Source: Mesodorylaimus sp. YZB2_4
Lineage: Eukaryota > Nematoda > Enoplea > Dorylaimida > Dorylaimidae
Length of the DNA: 64,000 bases
NCBI GenBank assembly: GCA_030248295.1
Contig: JASANH010000626.1
Location: forward strand, 558,001-622,000
Reading direction: 5' to 3'
Shown here: piece after piece, positions 47,882 to 60,059 of the stretch
Position numbering within the stretch: the first letter of the stretch is position 1
Layout of the letters: each line of letters starts with the position of its first letter
Notes under the pieces: model-generated
Database searches by the model: none
Told to the model about the DNA's origin: nothing
The model's input: the letters and a program-made list of their open reading frames with translations, nothing else
Translations under genes and position numbers: made by a program

Positions 47882-50059
47882 TCTGAAAAGGCAGACGATG
47901 ACCTAAAGCTAGGCGCTTTCACTGTCAGCTTTGATTTCTACTAGATTGTTGACGTTCGTGCACTGTCCATAAAACCGCACTAACGAAGTGGCAGTGTCGG
48001 TTTTTTGTAAGAGACTAACGATAAAGGAACTCACTTGGATCCCAAGCAGCTTTGCGAATGTGCTTATGTAATTTAAGTTTCTTGTAATCATAGGATGACC
48101 CAAAGCAAGTAGGTCCGAAGATAATCACTCGCTCTTTTGATGTCGTTTTCGTTAATTATAGGGCTGCCATATTGATCTTACGCTAAAAAGGCGATTGGGG
48201 CAGGAACCAAGAGATGGGCAGATATGTCTGCCTGTTACAGATCATGCAAGACGCCGAGAATGCGGCTAGATCAGCAAGCCTATAATCGTGGTAAGAGAAT
48301 TAGAATCGAGGCACACATTCATTGTGTCAATACTCAGAAAACCAATTCTACTGCACGGACTTGAAAAAATTACCTGCGAAACCGTATAATTTGAGATCGC
48401 ACAAAGGACTTAGCCACAGCCAAGAGATGCAAGCCTGGTTTGTCTCGCCTTGACCGCGCAGTAGATTCTCATCTCTCATCTCTCATCTCATCTCTCTCTC
48501 TAAACTTCGATGAAATACACATGCCAACCCGATTCGACGATGACCATTTGGTGACCAAATGCTTCATCAAGCACCTATATTTGCTTATCTTGCACCAACT
48601 CATCTTCCCTGGACAAGACGTACCCCTCTTCAAGACTGCTTGTCGTATTCGTGGTCCACCTCGCTTCGTCGGAGTCTGGCAAATTCGTCTCGCTGTATCC
48701 GTAGGATGATGGCTCTCGTGACCAGCCATTTCCTTGGTCCACAATCAGCAGCGAAGCGATGAGCCAAGGCGCTGATGGAAACATTCTGGGAGGCCCATCC
48801 TCGCCATCATGAAGCCAAGACTCACCGAGGCTGACGTTCCAGGCGGCAATCCCCTAGGATTGCCCAAGGAGGGAGATGCGTAGCCCAGTTAGTGTCATAA
48901 GATAATTGAAGAAAGCTTGACAAGATTCACAAGCCGACCATCATATATTCTAGGTTCTTTTATTGGTGCGTCCTCGACCAGCTTTTCCTTTTACACGGGA
49001 CAGTATGTATACTGTACTTGACTACATGAACATCACAGTTTTACCGTCTATTTTTCTATCAATGAGTAGTAGGAGAAGGCTATCGTTTTATAACTTTTTT
49101 ACTATCTGCCATCCTAAGTAATTGCACACCTGAAACTGCTGCTCTGATTGGCCGCTGTGTTGTTGTGATTTAGGGAGTGGAGCATTGCGAAGAATGTTCC
49201 CAGTCGTGAATGAGCCTGCTGCTGGCCGCTTTGAGAGCTGTCCTTTTTAAAAAATTGCCTGATCAGCTGTTAGGCGATGTGCAGTAGATTGCGGCCTATC
49301 ACGAAGGCATCCCCAGGGCACACCAACACGCCAAACAATAAAGGACATAACGTCATTCGCTATTAGCATATAATTTTAGAAGTAATTAGCAATCCAAATC
49401 CTACTGTACAGTCAACCCTTGAAGCACGAAAAACATGACGTTGACTACCTCTTTGCTCAGAAAGATTTATGATTCAAGGCATTTAACAAATGAGATAGGA
49501 GAAACAAGAAATTAAAAAAAATGTGATGCCTTCTCAATCCACTGCTTGCAAAGGTGCGACTGACTCACTGTCAGTTATTTCTAGAACAACGTATTCATCC
49601 GCTAGAAAGTGCCATCAAAAATTAAAATATTGCACTAAGACCGAGAAACGCACGAGTATTTTTCTATGACTTGGACCAAGTCGAGTCATAGAAAAGTGCG
49701 TTCTCAGCCGTTAAGAACTTCGATCGAAGCGCTGGAGGAAACGCCCACTAACTAGCACGCACTGCCCATACATACTGTACATATATGGAAATCGCGGGAG
49801 GAATTGATACCATTTATAATTTTGTGGGTAAATTGCTACCAATCCACTTGCGTATGAGGAGCACATCTCGCGAGCACATTCACATGCTACGGAATGTCGG
49901 GAAAGTGAGACCATGCGGTTAGAGTCTTCTAGTCCCGATTAATAAAGAACGTGCGAGGAGTTACTTTCTGAGGTGCTCCGAATGGAGGCGCGAGATATTT
50001 TTATGCCTTATTCCCTACAAGTTGCCTTGCCATAAATCAGATCCTACGGTATACAGTAA
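47882..50059. other. 2.2-kb region with isolated exon-like segments
   Basis: On the minus strand, 48048-48160 is an open frame ending in a gtgagt donor, and 48530-48790 contains a signal-peptide-like frame followed by a gtacgt donor. I could not join them into a gene. A TCTCA-type simple repeat is at 48468-48502. Confidence 0.35.
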
Positions 50060-50335
50060 GCGAGTAGGGGGCGACCAGCGCACACGGCAGTTCCTCATTG
50101 TTAGTGCGCCCTTGGTGAGTGGCTTCTATCCTCCCACACCACCCCCCCCCCCCCCACACTACCCACACACACACACCATGCACACGTCCAACGACCTAAC
50201 AAGGTGCTCACTAACGATCTGGGTCCCATCCAAATAAATGCTTTTCAAGATCAGCGCTCTCAGCTCCTGGAGCACCTCTACGTCAGAGAATCCTGGACAG
50301 ACACCAGATTTCTGGACAGTGACTCATTTAAACCA
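50060..50335 (-). mobile_element. decayed SINE interrupted by a copy of the PRODH 3' end
   Basis: Minus-strand SINE remnants occur at about 50066-50100 (accagcgcacacggcag) and 50266-50320 (ctggagcacctctacg, atcctggacagacacc). Between them, 50122-50253 matches 50945-51043, the end of PRODH and its downstream flank. The insert also has a run of 14 C and a CA-rich stretch (50142-50176). Confidence 0.6.
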
Positions 50336-50944
50336 TGCCATTTCAAAAACTGAGCTTGCCTAGCCTAAAAACATTACCTGAGAATCATTTTCACCTGACA
50401 ACGAGGTTATTCCACCCTCACCTTGGCCAAGTTTGGCTACCTTGATATTTTCTGAGAACATCAAAATTGTACTACTCACTCCCAGTTAGCTCGTAAGGGA
50501 CTGATTAAAGACTTATGATTTGTGGCCGATGGCGCTGTGGCTGTCGAAACTGCTGGCAGCGCAGAACACGAAACGAGTACAGTACAGTACGTAACGATGA
50601 TCTCTTAAGGAACAGTGAATGGTTCAAGAGTCAAAAACGTTACAGCACATCACATCGTAAAAGCTAGTTTAGGGAGGGAAATGCGGGCAAGCGGTGCAGT
50701 TATTATCATAACGGATACACTGTAACCAGGATCCATTCATTCAAAACAAAGAATCATTGAAACATATTTATAGGACTTCTGGATAAAATCTGATATTCCT
50801 TACAACAGTCGCAAGCTTGATAAAACTGTTTCAATAGACCGCGTTACTTGTGCCCGTATGAGATAAAATGCCGAAAATCCATCCATAATAATGTATACGT
50901 GCATTATCTACCAAAAAAAGTCGCTATCAAACACTCCACTCTGG

Positions 50945-51043
50945 TTGTCCTCTATCCTCCCCACACACTACGCACACGTCCAACGACCTAACAAGGTGCT
51001 CACTAACGATATGGATCCCATCCAAATAAATGCACTTCAAGAT
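50945..51043. repeat. repeat copy overlapping the PRODH stop codon
   Basis: About 95 bp, including cacacgtccaacgacctaac and aaggtgctcactaacgat, are nearly identical to 50178-50253. The PRODH stop codon (51037-51039) is inside this copy, so this is the likely source. Confidence 0.75.
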
Positions 51044-54000
51044 ACAGTGGATACAGGCTCAGCCTTCAACGGATTATACCACCATGTGCCCGACAGGTAC
51101 CGTCGTTTCAACTCGCCCCAAATCAGCTTGCGCTCTTTCTGAGCCTTGGCGAGTAACGAGCTGTTCTCTTGAGCCCTACGTGACAGATAGGGCATGACGC
51201 CATCGATGCCACCGTACGGAACATACTTATAAGCTGAATAGCCGGCTAAAATCGAAAAAACGCCAGGAGTTAAAAAAAGTCCAGCGGAAGAGGGCTTATC
51301 TTATTACTGTAGCTCTATCAATTTGTGACTCTTGTAAATATTATAGTTCACGGAACAGCACCATCACGCTCCACTAATTTTTTACTCGACGTTTCTAATC
51401 AGTGCAATCGTTGTTTTAATCACTCTGTTTTTTGGGAAATGCCATTATTTAAAAAGTAAAACGCCGCTTTCATTCAGTCACAAACTGACCGAATTATGTT
51501 TAGGTACCAGTCGCTCATGCTACCTTACGACTGTCCTGAAGGATGATTCTGCGCTGGCCAGAAGTCTCCACCCTCCCCTTACCTTGTCCAAGAGACATGG
51601 TAACTTGATCGCACATTCCATACAGCTGAGCAAAGCACATGATGCGTTGACTGGGACCGATATTGTTCTCATTCATTAGCTTGACAGCATTTCGAACCGA
51701 GTCCTCGTTATGTGTTGCGCACATAACTGACACCTTGCCCAGTGGCCGGTGCTTGACTTCCTGAAACCACGTCCAATAGTAAAACTGACAAGACGCAAGA
51801 AGGGCGGGCAACGCGATAAAGGATGGTCCCACAGCAGACCACATAAATTGAGTTATCACCAGAACTGACCAAGCCCCCCCATTTGGTCCCAAATAATTAA
51901 ATAAGCCTTTATTTTATCAAGTCGACTCACTTCCACGATAGCCCTCAACACCTTGTCGTACATTGCGCTCGTAGCTTCGAGGTTTTCATTAATCGGGTCC
52001 TCATATCCCAATTCGGCAGCTCGTTTTCGTTCTTGGATCATGTACGCACCTCGCACCAATTTGGCTCCGAAATAGAAATCGTCTCGTCTGGCCAAATGCA
52101 TGTCGATTTTGACTTGAGTAGAACAGTCTTTCAAGTAGGCTTGGTAAGTATTGAATATGACTGGTCCACTCTTATTGTACCTTCTCATGAACTCCATGGT
52201 CAACCGACTGATAGCTGGTTGGAAATATGTCTGCTCGGCATCGACCATGATTCGCACATTTTTCTCCACGGCTCGAAGAATGATCACGTTCAAACGATTC
52301 ATCATATTCGAAAACTGTCTTTCTTCTTCTTCCGTCAAATTCGTTATTAAAGGTTCAAGTTTGCCCGTTTTTAAATTGACAATGCGAAACAGTCGACCCA
52401 GCCGCAAATTGTGATCGAGCAGATGACCCCATTCGTATAAGTCCACATAACCATCCGAATCTGAATCCGAAATTGCGAACCATTCAGCCACTTCTTTTTC
52501 GTCCGTTTTGATCCCAAATCCGCGTAGCTTGTCCATAATTTCGGGCAATGAGATCCGACTTTTCAACAATATGTCAGTCGTTTGACTGCCCGTTAGCAAT
52601 TTGAAGAACTGTTGCGTTTGGCTGATGGCTTCGGATACTTGCAACAGCAGTCTTGGACGTCCCAATGCCGTCAGTTTGACTGCGGCCAATCCAGTCGCTT
52701 CGGTGCTGTGAGCAACGGCATCGATACAACCCAAGAAAATTTCCATATTGCGATCGCATTCAGGCTGAAAATATGGAAAGGCGGAAATCAAGATCGGGTA
52801 GGCAACATGAAGTAGCCACCATGGGCTCAACACTGGATCGGTCCACATGCCCTCCACACACCAAGATGCCCTTCTCCTGGATTCTGGACTCATCGGTACA
52901 TGCACCAACATACTGTAGCAATAACCTCACCTCTCCCGAGTAGAAGTAAGTACGAGCGCTGATGACGCCTTCCCGTCGATCTCCCATTCCTAAAATGGTA
53001 GCATCCTGTTTTAAGCAACCATGCCTCAGCGGCCTGCAACTTGCGGAAGACCTGGCTTGATTGCAAGTCCAAAACATACACCCTATCGCAAGTATGACGA
53101 AGCAATTCCTACGCTTGCCAGCATTTTATCTCAGAGCATGCATTTCAAACCCTGTCATCAGAAGACATTTGCATCTCATTGCGTTGATCCTTTTTCAGCA
53201 GACCTTGGCATTACCTCCCTGAGTCTAAACTGACCGTGAAAGCTCATATTTCATCATACAGGCATGCACACAGCACGGGTGCTTTCTTGCTCGCCTCATG
53301 TCTCTTCCTAGCAACTAAATCTGGCGCTTTTACAAATACGCGAAAAACCTGGCACGAAAAGGGTGCTTGAGAATGTCTCTGAGAAGAAAGCCACAAAAAA
53401 CAGGAAGAAGAAGCAAAATGTGCTGCCGAATATAGCAACAGTTGCTAATCGGATAGTCAGCTCGATTATGACGCTTGCAGTGTCCTCCCCCCCAATAATG
53501 CTCGTGTTCGAAGCAGCCCCACAACCCCATGGTTCTCAGAACCAGCCATTTCAAACCAATCAGTCATCAGCCCGAAATCACAGCTAATATTAAGAAAAGC
53601 CCACCGGAAACTAAGCAATAACTTGGCATAGCTTGGTGAAGGCGCAACGCAAATTCTAGCCGCGATAATTTAATTAAAGCTAAGGTTTTTGAGCAGAATA
53701 GGCGTAGATAAAATAACGCGCCCATAAAATAAGTCTTGCTTGGGTAAGTAAATTATTGGTCGGAAAGGGTACCATTGCTGCAAACTAAGCGGAGGGAAAG
53801 GCTTACCCGTTGCTTGCTCTTCGCCTCCCTCTACGTCAGCCTCAACGCTATAATCCAAAATCGACTTGACACCAAATCTTTGTAATTTGGCCACGACCGG
53901 TTTTATCGCTTCTTGGTCTTCGCCCGCCACGAAATGACCGTAAAAGGTGGCTCGCATAACTAAATCGAACAAACGTTTCCCCAAAATTCGTCGAGAAGTG

Positions 54001-54335
54001 GCAATGACTTGGGCATTATGCTGAACGAGATAATCGATTCCGCATAATTGTAGCACGATATATTGCCTCCAAAGTTCCCAATTACTCTTGCTCTTAAAAG
54101 CTTCTTTCGTATTTTCAAAAGATAAATCCAATCGTTTGTAACAACGTTCGATTTCTGCTCGAACAGCCGCCGGGTCTTGCAGTTCTTGCTGAGTGGGAGG
54201 TTTCGGCGGAGCTGGTCCCGAGTTGGCTACGTTATTTTCAACATGATCAGGTGCGATCGACGCGGCAGCGGATGTCTTTGTGGCTAATCATGTCAATTTG
54301 ACTCCCGGCCGAAGCGCTTTCAAAAGAAACTGCAT
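51037..54335 (-). CDS. PRODH: mitochondrial proline dehydrogenase (PRODH), presequence interrupted by TGA
   Basis: This FAD enzyme of the mitochondrial inner membrane oxidises proline to pyrroline-5-carboxylate. Exons: 53807-54335, 52931-52989, 51931-52764, 51583-51760 and 51037-51245, all in phase, 602 codons (human about 600). Conserved blocks include [103 protein letters not shown] and YKYVPYGG. The long exon 3 also encodes an EF-hand-like loop, [12 protein letters not shown], between the substrate-barrel segments. The first codons ([15 protein letters not shown]) look like a mitochondrial targeting peptide, but codon 16 is TGA (54288-54290), after which the same frame continues. The next in-frame methionine is deep in the enzyme. 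Possible explanations are an alternative upstream exon spliced after the TGA, a sequence error, or a damaged allele. Confidence 0.93.
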
Positions 54336-55668
54336 CGTTTTCTTCTCGGAAAAAGTAGACGATTCCTACAATTCACGACGACAAGAAGTGCGCTCAACAC
54401 GATCCGCTTCTAACAAGCTAATAACAGACCAGCACACAATAACACGAACTCCCACGTGGTTGCTTGGTTGCCTAGAAATCTTTCAAACTTTTCTCCCAAG
54501 TGCGCGAGACGACTTCTCTCCTAGCCTCGCACATCAGCTAACACGGACTTGAGCTAGCAGGCGATCGATAGGATAGACGCAGCTTGCTCAATAGGTCTCT
54601 TCGCCTCTGACTTGGCATTCTTCATGCTCAAGTGAAAATACATTGTCGAGGTAACGGCCGTATTAACGGGTGGGCATAACCAAAACGCCTGGTATGTTGG
54701 GCGTCACCCAGTCGCCCCACCAGCTGTCGCCCAACCTAATAGCTTGTTACGAGGTAGCCCAGTTTGGTACACAGCACGCGGGGCTGATTGGTGAGTGTGC
54801 AGTCTGCTGACTCAAAGCGAGGAGACAACTGCTTCGATGAGAAATGAGGACTGTTTTCCAGGCACACCATGTTTACCCGAGCAATAGTTGAACAACGTGA
54901 ACAGAGGTTCGTTCGACGATGCACATCGGTTATCAGTTCGGCGTGCACCTTGACCACGTCCACTTTCCGCATCCCGGAGTCGTGTTTTCGGCACATTTTA
55001 TGCGTGACCTGATAACGTTTTCTCCCCTCATACAATGGGCGCTGAGTCGAAAGACAACTTCCGTCTTCACTGTGGGTAGTCCTGGGGGAGAGGAGTTCAT
55101 TGTCCGAGCACAGTCTTGTATAGCGCATACTGTCCATAATCCCATATGCAAATGTACAATAGAGAATATTCAGCCTAATAAAAATAGATTCAAGCACCAT
55201 GGCAACATGCATCGGTTCCGAACCAAGTATACACCCACAATGCTGTACAGAGTACTGAATGAAAGTAGGCTATGGAAACTAGCAGAGTTGTAAATCGTGC
55301 CTATTCACTGGCAGGAATGTCAACTTTTCAAGGTCCGAAAAATTCAGATATAAGTATATTTCCATGGCAGGCAGAAGGTAAATTGACTACAATATCCTGC
55401 TCCGATATTCGTTCGCCTTTCGTTCCTAAGCGATCATATGGCACCTAAAAAAGAAGTAGGTCGTTGTTTGGTCTGATCAAGGGGGCAGTTGTCGACAACT
55501 GTCCCAAGACTCGAGATCACCAGATTATAGCAGCTGTGAGGAGCAGCAACTAAGTGCAGAGCTGACCAAACTCAGGGCTGATATGTAAGCCTCGACTGGA
55601 TCAGCTCAGTGCAATACTCATAGGCTGCCCAACGTGTCTTTCAAATTCTACATAAAAATGTCCACTTA
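54336..55668. other. spacer between PRODH and the scaffold gene
   Basis: It probably holds the PRODH promoter and 3' parts of the scaffold gene. Minus-strand 55521-55533 and 55325-55446 could be further scaffold exons (see findings). No repeat was recognised. Confidence 0.4.
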
Positions 55669-58600
55669 CTATTCATTCGCGAATGCAACTCCCCTTGTTC
55701 CATTGCCAGTTACTCGTGGCCCCATTCGATTGCCCTTCATCAGCTGGTGCGCCCCATTGTCGAACCCATTCGCGACATTGCGGCCCCAGTGCACGTTATT
55801 CCTGTTCGACTCCTGATAGGGAACCTGTTGTTGCTGAGCTCTGGCCAATCTCGGTGATCTCGACGAGGGCGAGTACTGACCATATCGCGGGCCATTCGCA
55901 GAATTTAGGACTGGTTGCGACTCGTAGCGACCCGCTCCGTTCGTGCCGCGGTAAACGTTCTGAGATGCCACATTGGCATGCGAGTTGTAGAAACGGGCTA
56001 GCCGTCGTTCACTTGGACTTCTAGGCGAGGCGATAAAACCAGCTCGATTTGGTCCTGGATTTGCCTGGTTTGTGTTCACGATCAATGGCTCGTCCACGTA
56101 AGGAGCTCCGAACGTCCTCTCGTCGTGCGGCATCATATCACTTTTGTACCGACCAGGATAATCGATACCATTCGGTTCAGGGTGACCATTGGTCATTTTG
56201 CTGCCACTGTTTTGACGATGACGTGGCACAGGGTTTGATCGATTGGGCTGTCCGTCGATCGTGTTCTCGTCGTAATCAGGGCGAGGAATGTAGATTGGCT
56301 CGTCAGCTTCTACGGATCGCTGTGGTTGAAGGCCTGAGAAACAAGACTAACCGATCAGCAGCAGTAACCATTTCATGTTGGCGCCAAAAAGGAAGCGGGT
56401 AGCTCGAACAGGGCGGCTGGGCGCTCGTGCCTGGCTCTGACAATCGCAAGTATATACACCTGGCATAGCCTAAATGGGTCCCTCGCTTACTGTAACGACC
56501 ATGAACGAAACTTACCAAGCCGATAAGGGTGCTGTTGGAAGTTACGTTGCGGGGCTGACGATGACCTCTGCTGTTTCTGCCGTGCCAAATGCTGATTCCG
56601 TTCCTCCATCTCTCTCTGCACGCGATGGCTTTCGTTCTCGAACAGGGCGGCTTTCTGCCTCACATTAGCGGGACCCATTTGCTGCAGCTCGTTTCGAAAT
56701 GACCGTTCGTACGGGTCGGGTTGGGTGGTGGGAGGCGCATTGACGGGCGCAGTGTCGTAGACTCCAAAATACCTCGACTTCGATTGCTGATCCATCATGA
56801 GCCTTGTAGATGGCAAGTTATCATTCAAGGCCTGTTGGGAATGATAGACACTCATTCGACCGGGTGGTGGCGGTGTTTGAGCTCCTCGACCAGACAGGTC
56901 CACACTGCTGGAAAAAGTCTTTTCTCTGTAATGGCTCTCATCGGAATGATTTTGGCGCTCTTGGGCAATCTGGGGAGGCGGGCCTCTCAGGGACGGTGAA
57001 TAACGATTTTCCTCGCGCCCAATTTCGATTTCGGAGTTGACTCGAGGCTGATACGAGTGTTGACGTTGTAGCTTTGGAGACAGCATGTAATCGTTTCTTT
57101 GTAGAGTGGCCGATTTTTGTTTCAACGTTTGCAATTCTCGCTCGAATTGTTCCCTTTCCAAACGAAATCGAGTTTCCAAATCGTGCACCCAACTAAAATC
57201 GATATCGCTGCTGTCGCCGGCCTTGATCTTCGACGTGCTTGGTGTCAAACTGGGCGCGTACCGACCTCCGCCAGGCGTGTTGTACATGGGAGGCATGTCG
57301 TCCGTCGCTGTATTTATGGCTTGACTCGTATTCGACGGTCTCAGCTGATCACTGGATTTGGTACGGAATATGCTGGCCACAGATTCCTTCAATCTTCTCA
57401 AACTTCCCTTGTTACTATCCACCGTTTTGCGACTTCTAACGCTTCCGTTCCCGACTGCCGCACTAGCAGCCGCTTCCTCCATGGCCACATAGTCTCGCCA
57501 AAGTTGGGGTTGGGACTGTCGATGTTGATGATTTAGGTCAGCGTTGCCGTTGATACCACGATCAGCGTTCATCTCCCATCTGGTTGGGCTTAGATCCAAA
57601 CGACCACGCGACCCAGCGGACAGCTGACTACTGGAGCGATGATGGAATTTTTCTACTTCCGGAATATCGAAACTGCCTGTCTCGATCAATCGTTTTTTAA
57701 ATTCTGGCAATCGCTCATCGTATTCTAGATAGATCGGTTCAGCACCTGATTGCTCGCGTCTGCTGGGTGGTGTCGGGACTAAACGAACTTGGATCCTTTC
57801 CTCGACCACTTCTTGCTGATCTCTAATGCCATGTCCCGGTTCCAGCATGTTGCGTTGAGGCTGTCGTTTGGCCAATTCTTGCTGAACATTAATTCCACGC
57901 CACGCGTCCAGAGGCTCGAAATCCTTTGGCCTCTTGTACTTCCGTCTAGGCAATATGGGATTCAAAGTGGCCTCGATCATGGATTCGATGTCATCCGGGT
58001 CATTTGACGATGATGACATCTTCTCGTTGGAACTGATCGTCTTGGATTGCTGATCAGCTTGCACCATGTCGGATGGCTTCTCTACCCTCTTACCCAGCCC
58101 CCGCGCGACTTCTTTTGCCTGTGGAACTTGTTTCTTCACCTCCGGCTGCCTGGGTCGCTCTGAGGTCTCGATTTTTGATGGTTCTTCTTGCAATTTACTG
58201 AGCATGGATTTTGACGGGTCATTGTGGCCTCGTTGCGGCTGCGATGGTGGCATGGGCGGAGGTGGAGGAGGGGTTGGTATTTTGCGAAGTTCGTCAACCA
58301 TTTCGGAGATGGCTGGTGTTTGAGTTTCTGTTCTTTTCTGATCATCCTCATTCTTTTCGTCCTGTCTTACTTGGTTTTCACTCGTTTGCTCCCGCTTTTC
58401 TTCACGTTCCGCTTCGACCAAGATACGAGCATTGCGTTCTAATATAGCTTTAGCCTCGGGTGTGATAACCACCGGCTTCGGAGTTGGAGGAGGTGGCGAG
58501 TCTTGGGTCGCTTGTTCATTGCTTCTTTCGTTTTCTTTCTTCTCTGCATTGGCATTGACCATTATGGTACTGACCTCAGCACTCGTTGCAAACAGGGCAC

Positions 58601-60059
58601 GCTGAGCTCCCTTGAGAGTTTCATAGATGACTTCACGATTGTGCGACGCTTGGGGCTTGTTATTCTCTGACGCCACCATGACCAAATGATTTCCCTGTTG
58701 GTTCTGACCAAATTCACTTTCGCCTTGCTCCGTATTTTGCTCGTCCACATTTCGAGCTTCGATACTTGCAGATGTTTCAGTTCGAGTCTTCAGTCCGCCT
58801 GAAGGTTTAGCAATTGCAAAAGGCGCGTCAGCCAGGCGACCACGACTTGAACTCAGGGAATCTCTTAAACTTCCTGGTTGTTGATCTTTCCTCTTTTCAT
58901 ACTTGCGTTCCTTCTTGACTGGTGGCGTCTTCTCCTTACTTTCCAAACTGGGTGCTCCCATCACTCCCATGCCCATTCCTGGTCCCAGTGTGGCCGAATG
59001 ATAGTTGACCCCAACACCCACGCCGCTAATGTCGATGTGCGAGTTGTAACGCCGCACTGCGAGATTCTGAGGTGGGGCGTGAAGATGAGGCGGTGGTGGG
59101 GCCATGAGCGGTGTTGGTTGAATGAGACCAGCCGCCATAAAGTTGTCGATACTTCTTGATCTAAAATTGGCCATTTGAGGTGGTGGTGGGTGAGGAGGAC
59201 CATATGCGATAACTGGTCCAGACACCATGGAATAGGCCGGTGGTATGAACTCGCCAGGGGTTGGCATGTCTCCTAACATCGAAGACTGACGACTCAGTTG
59301 CTGCTGCTGATTTTTCTGTTGCTTCTTGCGAAGTTTCTTGGCTTTCTTCTCATCCATCGGAGCACCCCTGCCATTGAGCATGGGAGGAAATAGGAAAGAG
59401 TCCGGTGGTGGTCCAAATCCTGGCGGCGGTCCAAATGCGATCATGCCTGGTGGGGGAGGCAATGGCATGAAATGTGGACCGAGGGGCATGCCCGACGGGT
59501 GCATCAGGGGCAGTGGTTGCGGCTGCGAGTGTTGCTGCTGAACCAAATCCGGGCCACCACCGAGCATGGCGTCATTGAGAGATAAACGCGAACCTCGAAG
59601 TCGACCTCTAGCGCTATTGTCCGAGTCCTGCGCTGTCATTTCGGTCATGTAACCAGAATCTGCCGTGTTCACCAAATGGCCTGTTTTAGGCCCATTGCTC
59701 TTTAGTGTTGGTTTCGTTAGTTCCTTTTGTACACCTCCAAACGCCGCATCGCCTCGCACCACACTTCCGTTCCCATTAGCGCTGGTTAAATTGGGCGACG
59801 AGGCTTGTCGATTGCGGTACACTCCAGGCGAGCCGTATTCGGATGCAGCGTAGGGCATGGTGCGATGCATTGTCGCCGGGCCCGAGTTGGCCACCGTGCG
59901 ATCACCTGGGCGAGCTCCGGAACCAGTGAAGCTCTCGCCCCGTTTCACCGGCTCCCCCGCGAACAAGGGATCGGGCTGCCAGGAGAAGGAACGGCTGCTC
60001 GGCTCGGCCACGTGCTGTTGACTTCCCGATAAGGATACTCCGCTTTGTTTATTTCCCAT
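55669..60059 (-). CDS. large proline-rich scaffold-like protein with N-myristoylation motif
   Basis: Exon 1 (56516-60059) and exon 2 (55669-56333) join in phase to give about 1402 aa. I do not recognise the family. The start MGNKQSGVS fits N-myristoylation (Gly2, Ser6, nearby Lys), suggesting membrane attachment. Most of the chain is predicted disordered: Pro-rich tracts (PPPPPHLHAPP, PPPPPPMPPSQPQ) suited to SH3/EVH1/profilin binding, Lys-rich and Gln-rich stretches, and many Ser/Arg-rich blocks. More ordered segments are ILPRRKYKRPKDFEPLDAWR, IYLEYDERLPEFKKRL, SLRRLKESVASIF and a coiled coil FRLEREQFERELQTLKQKS. NVRQKAALFENES and a Tyr-rich EPIYIPRPDYDENTIDG occur near the C-terminus. The TAG stop overlaps a consensus donor (ta/gtaagt), so further 3' exons are possible. 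It is plausibly a submembrane cytoskeletal adaptor, but this is inference. Confidence 0.8.

Noticed and set aside
48530-48790. Minus-strand signal-peptide-like frame (MFPSAPWLIASLLIVD..)
   Set aside because: A possible gtacgt donor and upstream gtgagt exon exist, but no consistent gene could be built and no family was recognised.
56721-59541. Plus-strand frames of up to 139 codons across the scaffold exon
   Set aside because: They are shadows of the 1181-codon minus-strand exon and have no independent support.
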